Part shown: positions 1 through 6,408 of the stretch, in pieces
Layout: every line of letters begins with the position of its first letter
Numbering within the stretch: position 1 is the first letter of the stretch
Assembly: GCA_024278345.1 (NCBI GenBank)
Contig: JAJRTK010000411.1
Location: 1-6,946 of the forward strand
Direction of reading: 5' to 3'
Length of the DNA stretch: 6,946 nucleotides
DNA from: a bacterium
GTDB lineage: Bacteria > CSSED10-310 > JAJRTK01
Notes under the pieces: model-generated
Database searches by the model: none
Told to the model about the DNA's origin: nothing
Seen by the model: only the letters and a program-made list of their open reading frames with translations
Position numbers and translations under genes: made by a program

Positions 1-137
1 CTTCGCTCGGCCCCGCGTTTTCCCTCTTCTTTTCCTGTTTTGTCCCGCCTTAACGAGCATGATCCCGGCGACCACACCCCGGAAGATGAAAGTGAATGGC
101 GCCGAGCGCCATAACCACGCCGTCGAAGATGGATTGA

Positions 138-157
138 ACCATGTACTTTCATGGTAC
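138..157 (-). repeat. Short hairpin repeat, left copy (CATG-stem variant)
   Basis: ACCATG at 138-143 pairs perfectly with CATGGT at 150-155 around a six-base loop. Read on the minus strand, the element is TACCATG-AAAGTA-CATGG. It matches the right-hand copies at 6446-6463 and 6579-6596 (CCGTG-AAAGTA-CACGC). The central ten bases TGAAAGTACA are identical, and the stem pair G-C is replaced by A-T, so pairing is kept. It could be a protein-binding dyad or part of a dispersed repeat; the sequence does not say which. Confidence 0.45.
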
Positions 158-388
158 GTGGATACCCGTGGCAGCGCAAAGAAAGGCGAGTGGCGGCGGA
201 CGGATTGCCGTCGCCGCGAGCGGAAGACAACCCAAAGAAAAGAAAGCGGTTTGCTAGAATTCTGCTCTGGAGGAGCTCCACCGCCAAAAAGCGCCGTGCT
301 CAGAAACCCTCCTTGCCCCGGAGCCTGCAGACTGACAGGCTTCCCGTCAATCACAGGTCAAGGAGAAGAGCAAATGAGCCGGATCTCC

Positions 389-415
389 CTTTTTTGGGTT
401 GCGTTCCGCTCCCAT
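389..415 (-). repeat. 27-bp dispersed repeat, left copy (inverted relative to 6371-6397)
   Basis: Positions 398-415 are the exact reverse complement of 6371-6388 (18 of 18). The match extends through 389-397 versus 6389-6397 with three mismatches, giving 24 of 27 without gaps. In both places a small hairpin lies just beyond the GCTCCCAT end: here CGTGCC/GGCACG with loop TTT at 427-441, on the right CGCCTGCC/GGCAGGCG at 6351-6370. An 18-base exact match is far beyond chance in a 7-kb window. No function is recognised. Confidence 0.6.
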
Positions 416-426
416 CGGCATCGACC

Positions 427-441
427 CGTGCCTTTGGCACG
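427..441. repeat. Small perfect hairpin, 6-bp stem, TTT loop
   Basis: CGTGCC at 427-432 pairs with GGCACG at 436-441 around TTT. It lies 11 bases from the 27-bp repeat copy. Its three-base loop resembles those of the stem-loops at the right end of the window. There is no T-run on the minus strand, so it is a poor candidate terminator for the kinase gene. Confidence 0.4.
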
Positions 442-497
442 AGTTTCCCGCGACGCCCGCTGCTCGCAGGAATCGCCCTTGAACCGATGGGGACCGG

Positions 498-1592
498 TTA
501 AGGCACACTTTTGAGAGTGACAGTGACTTTTGTCGATTGGCCGGGAATGCTGTCGATGACCAAGGCTCCGCCGCACAACTCCACCAGGCGCTTGGCGTTG
601 TTCAGGCCAAACCCGCTGCCCTGCTGTTCGTGGAGTTTCCGGTTGAACTGGATGTAGGTGCCGATCCTGGCCACCTCTTCTGGAGCCATTCCTCGTCCTT
701 TGTCCTGGATCTCCAAAATAGTATGCCGCGAGTCGGATTTTGCCCGCACCGAGACGGGAGATCCCGGCTGTGAGAATTTGAAAGCATTGTTCACGAGTTC
801 TCGGACGACCTTCCGCAGGTCCGGTTCTCCGACGTAGACTGGAGCATCCTGTAGGGCAAGGCTCAGGTCGTCGCCACGCTGGGCCTCGTGTGCCTGTTCC
901 AAGGCGGTCTTCTCGATAATGAGCACCGGTTGTTCGGTGACCTGGCGTTTCCAGGCGGCAAGCTGCTGGGGATCGGAAGCCAAAAGCTCTAGCTGGGCAT
1001 AGGTGAGGTAGTTTTCGAACAGCCGCTTGAGTCGGCGCGCGGCCCTCTGGATGGTTGTTCCCATCTGTTGCACGCGCCCGGTGTCGAACTTTTCGGGCCG
1101 GGTGGCCAACAGGTTGGAAAACCCGACAATGGTGGTGAGAGGGGTGAGAAGTTCGTGAGGAAGGGAGTGGACGAGGTTGCTCCGAAGTTCGTTGAGCCGC
1201 TCCTCAGCCTGCTGAGACAGGATCTCCCTTTTTTCCAACCGCGTGTGAAGCGCCCGGAGAAGCTCGGCCGGTCGGATCGGCTTGGTCAGATAGTCGTCGG
1301 CCCCCAGGTTCATGCCTTGGCGGAGATCCTGTTTCGTGGCCCGCTCCGTCAGGAACACGAAGGGGATCGTCGCCGTCGCGGAGCTGTGGCGAAGCATCTT
1401 GAGCAGGGAGAATCCGTCAACCTCCGGCATCCGAACATCGCAAAGAATGATGTCCGGCAGTTGCCGCTGGGCCAATTCGAAGCCCACCTGTCCATTCTCG
1501 GCCTCTAGAACACGATAGTCCCGCCGTTCCAGGATCCTGCGGATCGTCTTTCGGATCATTGGGCTGTCGTCAATGACAAGCACGCTCTTCAT
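498..1592 (-). CDS. Hybrid receiver domain-histidine kinase (two-component signalling)
   Basis: Cytoplasmic 364-residue signalling protein with no membrane segment. Residues 1-120 form a receiver (REC) domain: acidic pair D8/D9, phospho-acceptor D52 in ILCDVRMPEVDGF, T82, and K104 in LTKP. A short helical linker, probably coiled, leads to the HisKA dimerisation helix at about 135-200, with phospho-acceptor H146 in SLPHELLTPL. The HATPase domain follows, with N-box ELVNNAFKF (N269), G1 box DKGRGM (297-302) and G2 box GSGFGL (325-330). All catalytic landmarks are present, so it is probably active. By family knowledge, the N-terminal REC receives phosphate from another kinase or tunes its own kinase; no partner is visible here. 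The frame stays open 36 codons upstream to a TTG at 1700. I chose the ATG at 1592 because MKSVLVIDD is the usual start of a REC fold, although no strong Shine-Dalgarno precedes it. It is transcribed divergently from the membrane protein gene. The specific role is unknown. Confidence 0.93.
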   Translation of the reverse strand: MKSVLVIDDSPMIRKTIRRILERRDYRVLEAENGQVGFELAQRQLPDIILCDVRMPEVDGFSLLKMLRHSSATATIPFVFLTERATKQDLRQGMNLGADDYLTKPIRPAELLRALHTRLEKREILSQQAEERLNELRSNLVHSLPHELLTPLTTIVGFSNLLATRPEKFDTGRVQQMGTTIQRAARRLKRLFENYLTYAQLELLASDPQQLAAWKRQVTEQPVLIIEKTALEQAHEAQRGDDLSLALQDAPVYVGEPDLRKVVRELVNNAFKFSQPGSPVSVRAKSDSRHTILEIQDKGRGMAPEEVARIGTYIQFNRKLHEQQGSGFGLNNAKRLVELCGGALVIDSIPGQSTKVTVTLKSVP

Positions 1593-1765
1593 GGTGTTTT
1601 GGCTCGCAGAAGACGAATAGGCTTCTTCTAGCTTGCCTGGAACGACAAACTTTTTCCAGTCCCCGCAACCAAATCGCCCCACAAAGCTCCACCAAGGCAA
1701 CCGACGAAACCGTTCACCGGTCCTGGCGCCAGCGGCGGAGATCGTGGAAAAAGGGCCTCCGTCGC

Positions 1766-1793
1766 TCGACTCCCACCTGCTCCATCTGATAAT
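1766..1793 (+). promoter_or_regulatory. Possible sigma-70-type promoter for the membrane protein/tilS pair
   Basis: TCGACT at 1766-1771 matches the -35 consensus in four of six positions. GATAAT at 1788-1793 matches the -10 in five of six, with a 16-base spacer. Transcription would begin near 1800 and leave a leader of about 155 bases before the ATG at 1955. This is a match by eye to a general consensus in a genome whose promoter preferences are unknown, so confidence is low. Confidence 0.25.
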
Positions 1794-1942
1794 GAATGTC
1801 TGGATCAGCTAATCGTTCAGGTAATTGTTTAGGCGGTGCATCTGCGCTGGTGGCCCTTGGGACGTCCTATTCCCGGACGATCTCAGGATCCTGTTACCCA
1901 ACGGGTGAGCACGGGCGTCGGGATTTCCCCTGTTGCCATTGT

Positions 1943-1948
1943 GGAAGG
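1943..1948 (+). promoter_or_regulatory. Ribosome binding site deciding the start at 1955
   Basis: GGAAGG lies six bases upstream of the ATG at 1955. It is the best Shine-Dalgarno match near the 5' end of this gene. It supports starting at MRNRTGEG, directly before the first membrane helix, rather than at the upstream in-frame ATG at 1796. Confidence 0.6.
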
Positions 1949-1954
1949 TCAGAC

Positions 1955-4432
1955 ATGCGGAATCGGACAGGGGAAGGCAAGCTCTCCACCTATTTGCTGG
2001 TCTGCTCCGTTGCACTGGTCACCTTGGCCATCGAGCTCCTTCAGACAAGGATCCTGTCTGCGCTTTTCTACAGCCACGTGGTCTACCTGACCATCACCGT
2101 GGCGCTGTTGGGATTCGGTATCTCGGGTGTGGTGGTCAGCATCTTCGCCAGGGAACCCGCAAACACCGAGCGCATCGCCTGGGTTTCGGCCGGAGCTTTC
2201 GCCGTCAGCTCCGTGGTCTGCATGCGGGCGGCGAGCTTTACTCCCGTGCTGCTTCCAGCCAATTGGTTCTTTTCAAAGCTTTTGTTCTGTTACGTCGTTC
2301 TGGCTGTGCCGTTTCTTTTCTCTGGAATGGTCCTGGGTGTAATTTTCATGAGCGGTGGACGAAACATCTACCGGCTCTATTTCTTTGATTTGGCGGCGAG
2401 CGCCCTGGGAGTTCTTGGGTTTACGCTGCTTTTGCGTCCACTTGGGGCCGATCTGTTGATTTGGGTTCTTGCGGGGATCGTGGCGGTGAGTCATGTGATC
2501 TACGGGTGGAGGATTGGAGCTCCCAGGTGGGCACTTCCCATCGTCCCGGCAATTCTGCTCACCGGGTATGGGATCTGGGGGAGCGATCTTGTCAACGACC
2601 AGCCAGAGAAATCCAAGGCTTCGGCGGCCGCCTATGTCTCTCCACCGTTGAACGGCTACATCGAGAAAAGCGAGTGGACCACCATTGCCAAGATCGATCT
2701 TGTGGGCAACCCAATCACCTTGAGATTGCGGCCCAGCGCAGGGTTGCTCCGAAGTACAAAAAGCAAGGTGCTCACCCAGGACGGGGACGCGCATACGATC
2801 ATGCTCGATTCCGGTAGAGTCAACAAGCTCTTGCGGGGCCCTCGGGACCGTTTTCGGGCGGGGCGTTCCCTTCTCTACTTCGCCCGACCAGCACCTGAAA
2901 ACGCGCTTGTTATCGGAGTCGGCGGCGGTCTGGACATGGTCCACGCGGAAGCTTTCGGAGCCAAGTTCATCACGGGTATAGAGATCAACAAGGCGATCAT
3001 CGATGTCGCGCATGAATACGAGGATCTTTGCCTCTGGCCGAAGTGGAAGAACGTCTCTCTTGTCTGGGCGGAGGGCAGGCACTTCATCAGCCGGACAAAG
3101 GAGAAATACGACACGATTGCCATGACGGCCATCGACACCTTCACGGCCCTCAATTCCGGCGCCTACGTGATGTCCGAGAACTACCTCTACACGGTTGAGG
3201 CCTTCGGGGATTACCTGCGCGTATTGAAACCCGACGGGGTGATGTCGATTGTACGGCTCTTTTTCCGGCAGCCTCGAGAGAGCTTGCGGCTGGTCAATCT
3301 CTATCTGTATGCCGCCGAACGGGCCGGCATCGACCCGTCTCGAAGCATCTTCGTCTACAGCATCCGCGGCGAACGTTTGCTCTGGTCGGGAATCCTCTTT
3401 AAAAAAACGCCTTTCACGACTCAGGAGATGGATCGGATCCTGGAGGCCATCAAGCCTCACCCCAAGCTGTCAGCCTTGTACATTCCGAATGTCTTTCCCT
3501 CGCAACGGCAAAAAGAGGTGGAAAGTGCCGCCTTTCAATCCTACAGCCAGGATTTGTCCCAGGCCCGCCGACTCTTTGCGAGCCTGCTCCGAGGCCCGTC
3601 CAAAGCTTCGCGGAAAGAAATGGAAGACGAGTATATCTACAACATCTCCCCCGTCTACGATGATTCCCCTTTCTTCTTCAGATATGGCAAGCTTGGGCGG
3701 CAACTGGCCCAGCTCATGAGTGGCGGCATCAAGCCGCGAGCCGCTCTCGCTCATCTGGCCCTCTTGTTTCTGCTCATCGTCGTGGGAGCCGCATGCCTTT
3801 TGGCGATGATCGGACCTCTCATGGTCTATTCTCGGGACGGTTTGCACGTGACGGGGCGGTGGTCGCTCATCGGGTTCTTCTCCTGCTTGGGGGTTGGGTT
3901 CATGTTCCTGGAGATCGGCTTCATCCAGCGCCTGAACCTTTATCTTGGACATCCGATGATTTCGCTCTCGGTGGTCTTGGCTGGGCTCCTTCTGTTCACC
4001 GGAATCGGCAGCTTGCGGGCGGCGCGGATGAAGGGCGGCACTCTTGCCATGCTTCGGAAAGGCATGCTGGGAACGGCTTTTTCGGCTCTTGCCTGCCTTG
4101 CCATCCTGCCATGGTTGATTCCCGCCACATTGGCCTGGCCCACCTGGTCTCGCATCGTCATGAGCCTCCTGATGCTGTTGCCCATGGGTCTGTTCATGGG
4201 AATCCCCTTCGCTACGGGCCTGCGATATCTGGAATCGAGGCATCCTCGATTCATCCCCTGGGCCTGGGGCATCAACGGGCTGATGAGCGTCATGGCCTCG
4301 ATTCTTGCCATTGCATTCGCCATGCGTATTGGCTTTACAATGGTGATTGTCCTGGGGGCGTTGGTCTACCTTTTCGGCTACGGGCTGGCAGCAGTTCACC
4401 TTGCCCAGTCGTGGGACCGGGGCTCCCGGTGA
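1955..4432 (+). CDS. Large polytopic membrane protein with spermidine synthase-like domain
   Basis: The 825-residue protein has three parts. Residues 1-207 hold about seven hydrophobic helices (roughly 12-31, 43-63, 75-92, 107-132, 143-161, 165-184, 190-207). Residues 208-598 are soluble and contain a Rossmann fold like that of spermidine synthases and methyltransferases: nucleotide-binding loop VIGVGGGLD (319-327), E343 ending the next strand (GIEIN), E373 in EGRHF, and D394 in TAIDTF at the usual catalytic-aspartate region, then SGAYVMSENYLYTVEAF. Residues 599-815 hold about seven more helices with family motifs FLEIGFIQRLNLYLGHP (651-667), MGIPFATGLRYL (748-759) and PWAWGINGLMSV (768-779). 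Such proteins are commonly labelled spermidine synthase, but to my knowledge the activity is not established for this long membrane form, and the typical polyamine-pocket sequence around the aspartate is not obvious. Methyl or aminopropyl transfer, or a transport-linked role, are all possible. The fold assignment is confident; the substrate is unknown. The start is set by the Shine-Dalgarno at 1943-1948. tilS follows after 31 bases. Confidence 0.92.
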   Translation: MRNRTGEGKLSTYLLVCSVALVTLAIELLQTRILSALFYSHVVYLTITVALLGFGISGVVVSIFAREPANTERIAWVSAGAFAVSSVVCMRAASFTPVLLPANWFFSKLLFCYVVLAVPFLFSGMVLGVIFMSGGRNIYRLYFFDLAASALGVLGFTLLLRPLGADLLIWVLAGIVAVSHVIYGWRIGAPRWALPIVPAILLTGYGIWGSDLVNDQPEKSKASAAAYVSPPLNGYIEKSEWTTIAKIDLVGNPITLRLRPSAGLLRSTKSKVLTQDGDAHTIMLDSGRVNKLLRGPRDRFRAGRSLLYFARPAPENALVIGVGGGLDMVHAEAFGAKFITGIEINKAIIDVAHEYEDLCLWPKWKNVSLVWAEGRHFISRTKEKYDTIAMTAIDTFTALNSGAYVMSENYLYTVEAFGDYLRVLKPDGVMSIVRLFFRQPRESLRLVNLYLYAAERAGIDPSRSIFVYSIRGERLLWSGILFKKTPFTTQEMDRILEAIKPHPKLSALYIPNVFPSQRQKEVESAAFQSYSQDLSQARRLFASLLRGPSKASRKEMEDEYIYNISPVYDDSPFFFRYGKLGRQLAQLMSGGIKPRAALAHLALLFLLIVVGAACLLAMIGPLMVYSRDGLHVTGRWSLIGFFSCLGVGFMFLEIGFIQRLNLYLGHPMISLSVVLAGLLLFTGIGSLRAARMKGGTLAMLRKGMLGTAFSALACLAILPWLIPATLAWPTWSRIVMSLLMLLPMGLFMGIPFATGLRYLESRHPRFIPWAWGINGLMSVMASILAIAFAMRIGFTMVIVLGALVYLFGYGLAAVHLAQSWDRGSR

Positions 4433-4463
4433 GCTGTACGTCGGGACAGAGGGCGGCAGGACC

Positions 4464-6080
4464 ATGGGTTCGATGGAAAGCCAGGCGCATCCCATCCTTT
4501 CCAGAATCGAAGAGTGCCTCTCCCGAGTCAGCCCGCGCCGGATTCTCGTCGCCTGCTCCGGGGGCCGGGATTCCACTGTGCTGGCCCATGCCATGGAGCG
4601 ATTGGGGCTGCGGCACTCCTGGGTCATCGAGCTTGCCTATTTCAATCACCGGCTCCGGGGCTCCGAGTCCGACGCGGAAGAAACGGCCTGCCTGGCAATG
4701 GCCCAGCGACTGGGGCTTCGGCTCCACGTGGGCCGGTGGGACCAACCGGAGCGCGGAGAGGCCAAAGCCCGACAGGCCCGGTATTGCTGGCTCGGTTCCG
4801 TTGCCCGCCAGGGCGGGCATGAGGCGATTCTCACGGCGCACCACCGGCGGGACCAGGCAGAGACCCTTCTCATCCGTCTGATCCGGGGCACGGGCCTGGA
4901 CGGCCTGACGGCCATGGGGCCGGTGGCACCACTGCCCGTGGGGATTGAAGAGCAGATCCCCGGCGTGGCGCCATCCTTTCAGGACGGGACCGTCGGAATG
5001 GGCGTCGCGCCCGGAAACGTGGCTGGACCGGGCACGGGGGCTTCCGCCGCTGACGCCGGGCCGGACGGGCCGGAACAGGCCGGTGTCCCGGGCGACGGCT
5101 CAGGCCCCCCCACCTGCCCGATTCTTCTCCGCCCCATCCTCTCCGTCCCGCCGGCGGAGATCGAACAATATGCCCGCCGCCACGGCCTCACCTGGTTCGA
5201 GGATTCGTCGAACCGGTCCATGGATTTCCTCCGGAACAGGGTCCGCGTGGAATTGCTACCGCTCATGGAAGAGCTCCGACCCGGCGCGGAGCGGCGGCTC
5301 GCCCAACTGGCGGAGCACCTCCGGGAAGAAAAAGAGAGCCTGGATCGGTTGGTGAAAGAGCGTTTCTCTCAAGTGGCCCGGGCGGGATCGGGCTGGATCC
5401 TGTTGCCGCGGTCCGATCTGGTGGGAAGCGCGGGACGGCGGCTGATCCTCCTGGCCTGCCGCCGCCTTGGAAAGACGATTTCGGAACTGGATCTTCCGCG
5501 GGTCCGGGATCTCCTTTCCGATGCCCGGGACAACGAGCGGCGGCAGCGAACCTACCGTTTGGCGAAAGAACTGGTGGTCCAGCTCTTGGGAAAGGAGACG
5601 GCCATCCTGTCCGGTGCTCCCTGGGCGGCGACAACGGGGGGTGAGCAGCCCCTCTTTTCCGCCGGGACAGGCGACGGCGGGCTGGGGGAGGATCCCCGGA
5701 TTGCCGAGCCGGGTCAAGGAGTGCCCTTGCCAGTTCCGGGAGCCCTGAAAGAGATGGAGAAGGCATTGGATATCCAGATCGTTGCTCCCGGCCAAAGCTC
5801 CAGCCAGCCTGACCCATGGCCCAACCTTGCTCTCCGCTTCCGGCGACCGGGAGAACGGTTTCCGGGAAGCCGGACGACCCTGAAGAGGGCATTTATCAAG
5901 GCGGGCCTCCCGAGATTCCTCCGGCCCCGATATCCGCTCCTAGAAGATGAATTCGGCCTCTGCCTGATCTCCGGCATCTGGCGGCGCCGGGCGCCCCCGG
6001 CCCCGGAGGTGGAAGTGCGGTTTGGGTCCACCTGGCCCCATCCGCTCTTGCCAAGAAACACCGGAGATCATCCCGGGTGA
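4464..6080 (+). CDS. tilS: tRNA(Ile)-lysidine synthase TilS
   Basis: TilS uses ATP to attach lysine to C34 of the CAU-anticodon isoleucine tRNA, so that it is charged with isoleucine and reads AUA; it is cytoplasmic and normally essential. The N-terminal PP-loop ATPase is clear: SGGRDS at residues 32-37, NHRLRGSESDAEE at 61-73, AHHRRDQAETLLIRLIRGTG at 125-144. The linker and tRNA-binding part shows LLRPILSVPPAEIEQYAR (221-238), WFEDSSN (244-250) and RNRVRVELLP (257-266). The TilS C-terminal domain appears at about 455-505 (LALRFRRPGERF, then LKRAFIKAGLPRFLR). At 538 residues it is about 100 longer than E. coli TilS (432). The excess sits in two Gly/Pro/Ala-rich insertions, about 153-218 and 384-453. 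The ATG at 4464 is chosen: weak purine-rich sequence AGAGGG lies 10 bases upstream. ATG 4473 is an alternative, with AGGA 11 bases upstream. The gene is probably co-transcribed with the membrane protein and is followed within five bases by the tandem repeat. Confidence 0.96.
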   Translation: MGSMESQAHPILSRIEECLSRVSPRRILVACSGGRDSTVLAHAMERLGLRHSWVIELAYFNHRLRGSESDAEETACLAMAQRLGLRLHVGRWDQPERGEAKARQARYCWLGSVARQGGHEAILTAHHRRDQAETLLIRLIRGTGLDGLTAMGPVAPLPVGIEEQIPGVAPSFQDGTVGMGVAPGNVAGPGTGASAADAGPDGPEQAGVPGDGSGPPTCPILLRPILSVPPAEIEQYARRHGLTWFEDSSNRSMDFLRNRVRVELLPLMEELRPGAERRLAQLAEHLREEKESLDRLVKERFSQVARAGSGWILLPRSDLVGSAGRRLILLACRRLGKTISELDLPRVRDLLSDARDNERRQRTYRLAKELVVQLLGKETAILSGAPWAATTGGEQPLFSAGTGDGGLGEDPRIAEPGQGVPLPVPGALKEMEKALDIQIVAPGQSSSQPDPWPNLALRFRRPGERFPGSRTTLKRAFIKAGLPRFLRPRYPLLEDEFGLCLISGIWRRRAPPAPEVEVRFGSTWPHPLLPRNTGDHPG

Positions 6081-6084
6081 ATTT

Positions 6085-6118
6085 GGGGCGGGTTGCGAAA
6101 CCCGCCCCTACCATTTTT
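6085..6118 (+). terminator. Possible Rho-independent terminator after tilS (repeat copy 1)
   Basis: A perfect 10-bp stem (6085-6094 with 6099-6108) closes a GCGA loop, which fits the stable GNRA tetraloop class. It is followed by TACCATTTTT, so the T-run starts about five bases after the stem, later than ideal. It begins four bases after the tilS stop codon. Position and stability suit a terminator, but as it is also the head of a repeat unit the role is inferred. The matching stem in copy 2 (6173-6196) carries a G/A mismatch at 6193. Confidence 0.45.
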
Positions 6119-6294
6119 GGCGGCGTGGAAAACCGACACCGGCCATTTTGGCGGCGTGGTGGGCGAGGTGGTGGGGCGGGTTGCGAAACCCGACCCTACC
6201 ATTTTTGGCGGCGTGGAAAACCGACACCGGCCATTTTGGCGGCGTGGTGGGCGAGGTGGTGGGGCGGGTTGCGAAACCCGCCCCGACTATTTTT
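6085..6294. repeat. 88-bp tandem repeat, two full copies plus start of a third
   Basis: Copy 1 is 6085-6172, copy 2 is 6173-6260, and copy 3 begins at 6261 and stops matching at about 6294. Copies 1 and 2 differ only at 6193 (C to A), so the duplication is recent or kept uniform. Each copy opens with a 24-base palindrome: arms GGGGCGGGTT and AACCCGCCCC, loop GCGA. Within a unit there is a second level of repetition: CCATTTTTGGCGGCGTGG at 6111-6128 and the same sequence with one T fewer at 6143-6159. Because 88 is not a multiple of three, the same peptide text appears in all three plus-strand frames, so the open frames here are not genes. Confidence 0.9.
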
Positions 6295-6296
6295 TC
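6261..6296 (+). terminator. Possible second terminator (repeat copy 3 hairpin with longer T-run)
   Basis: The perfect 10-bp stem and GCGA loop recur at 6261-6284, followed by GACTA and a run of six T from about 6290. This T-run is longer than in copies 1 and 2. The sequence leaves the repeat consensus just here, so copy 3 may be the functional terminator end of the array. Evidence is limited to hairpin plus T-run. Confidence 0.4.
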
Positions 6297-6350
6297 TCGG
6301 GTGGGCGGATTTTTTTGCGGATTCTCCGTCCCGTCCCCACGTGCGGACAG

Positions 6351-6370
6351 CGCCTGCCGGATGGCAGGCG
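6351..6370. repeat. Perfect 8-bp hairpin next to the dispersed repeat
   Basis: CGCCTGCC (6351-6358) pairs with GGCAGGCG (6363-6370) around GGAT. There is no T-run, so it is unlikely to be a terminator by itself. It directly abuts the 27-bp repeat copy at 6371, as the hairpin at 427-441 lies close to the left copy. Confidence 0.5.
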
Positions 6371-6397
6371 ATGGGAGCGGAACGCAACACTGAAAAG
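6371..6397 (+). repeat. 27-bp dispersed repeat, right copy (inverted relative to 389-415)
   Basis: Positions 6371-6388 are the exact reverse complement of 398-415, and the nine bases that follow match in six positions. The two copies face each other across about 6 kb that contains all three genes. No target-site duplication, transposase or recombinase is visible, so I treat them as members of a dispersed repeat family rather than as ends of one element. Confidence 0.6.
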
Positions 6398-6408
6398 TCT
6401 TCTTCATT

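Larger units (their letters stand above)
1..497. other. Left flank, no convincing gene; repeat- and hairpin-containing
   Basis: This stretch lies beyond the 3' end of the minus-strand kinase gene. Overlapping frames are open here, but none gives a recognisable protein, and the translations are rich in Arg, Pro and Ser, as expected of GC-rich non-coding DNA. It holds several small inverted repeats: 138-155, 268-280 (stem TGGAG, loop GAG), about 320-343 (imperfect), and 427-441 (stem CGTGCC, loop TTT). Two of its elements, at 138-157 and 389-415, match elements at the right end of the window in inverted orientation. No clear Rho-independent terminator for the kinase gene was found: none of the hairpins has a T-run on the minus strand. 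It may be intergenic repeat DNA or the remnant of something extending off the left edge. Confidence 0.6.
1593..1954. promoter_or_regulatory. Divergent intergenic region between kinase and membrane-protein genes
   Basis: These 362 bases separate two divergent starts and should hold promoters for both. Both genes have open in-frame extensions into the region: 36 codons for the kinase and 53 for the membrane protein. Neither extension looks like a conserved protein, and both are better read as leader sequence. The plus-strand extension includes a Cys-, Arg- and Gly-rich stretch quite unlike the membrane helix that follows. A plus-strand promoter candidate sits at 1766-1793. A tiny stem-loop ACCC-AAC-GGGT lies at 1896-1906. 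I see no convincing minus-strand promoter and no recognisable riboswitch. Confidence 0.5.

Noticed and set aside
374-514. Small 46-codon frame with a good Shine-Dalgarno (AAGGAG at 360-365, eight bases before the ATG)
   Set aside because: Its interior contains the 27-bp dispersed repeat and a hairpin, it overlaps the 3' end of the kinase gene in antisense, and the peptide is not recognisable. The spacing is attractive, so ribosome profiling could reverse this.
498-1700. Longer kinase start at the TTG at 1700
   Set aside because: It would add 36 residues with no domain ahead of a receiver domain that begins typically at MKSVLVIDD, and it needs a rare start codon.
2273-3460. 395-codon open frame on the minus strand
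   Set aside because: It is antisense to the well-supported 825-residue membrane protein. Its translation is hydrophilic and low in recognisable motifs, as expected of a shadow frame in GC-rich coding DNA.
3470-4627. 385-codon open frame on the minus strand
   Set aside because: It overlaps the C-terminal membrane block and the start of tilS in antisense, and its Gln/His/Arg-rich composition is typical of the complement of hydrophobic codons.
3793-4881. 362-codon open frame on the plus strand
   Set aside because: It overlaps two genes in another frame, has no domain signature, and is Gly/Ser/His/Arg-rich like a frame-shifted read of those genes.
6085-6294. CRISPR array
   Set aside because: The copies are directly adjacent and identical over the whole 88 bp, with no unique spacers and fewer than three copies. 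This is an ordinary tandem repeat.
389-6397. Composite transposon bounded by inverted repeats
   Set aside because: The repeats are short and lie inside gene-free flanks. There is no transposase or target-site duplication, and the cargo includes tilS, a housekeeping gene unlikely to be mobile.
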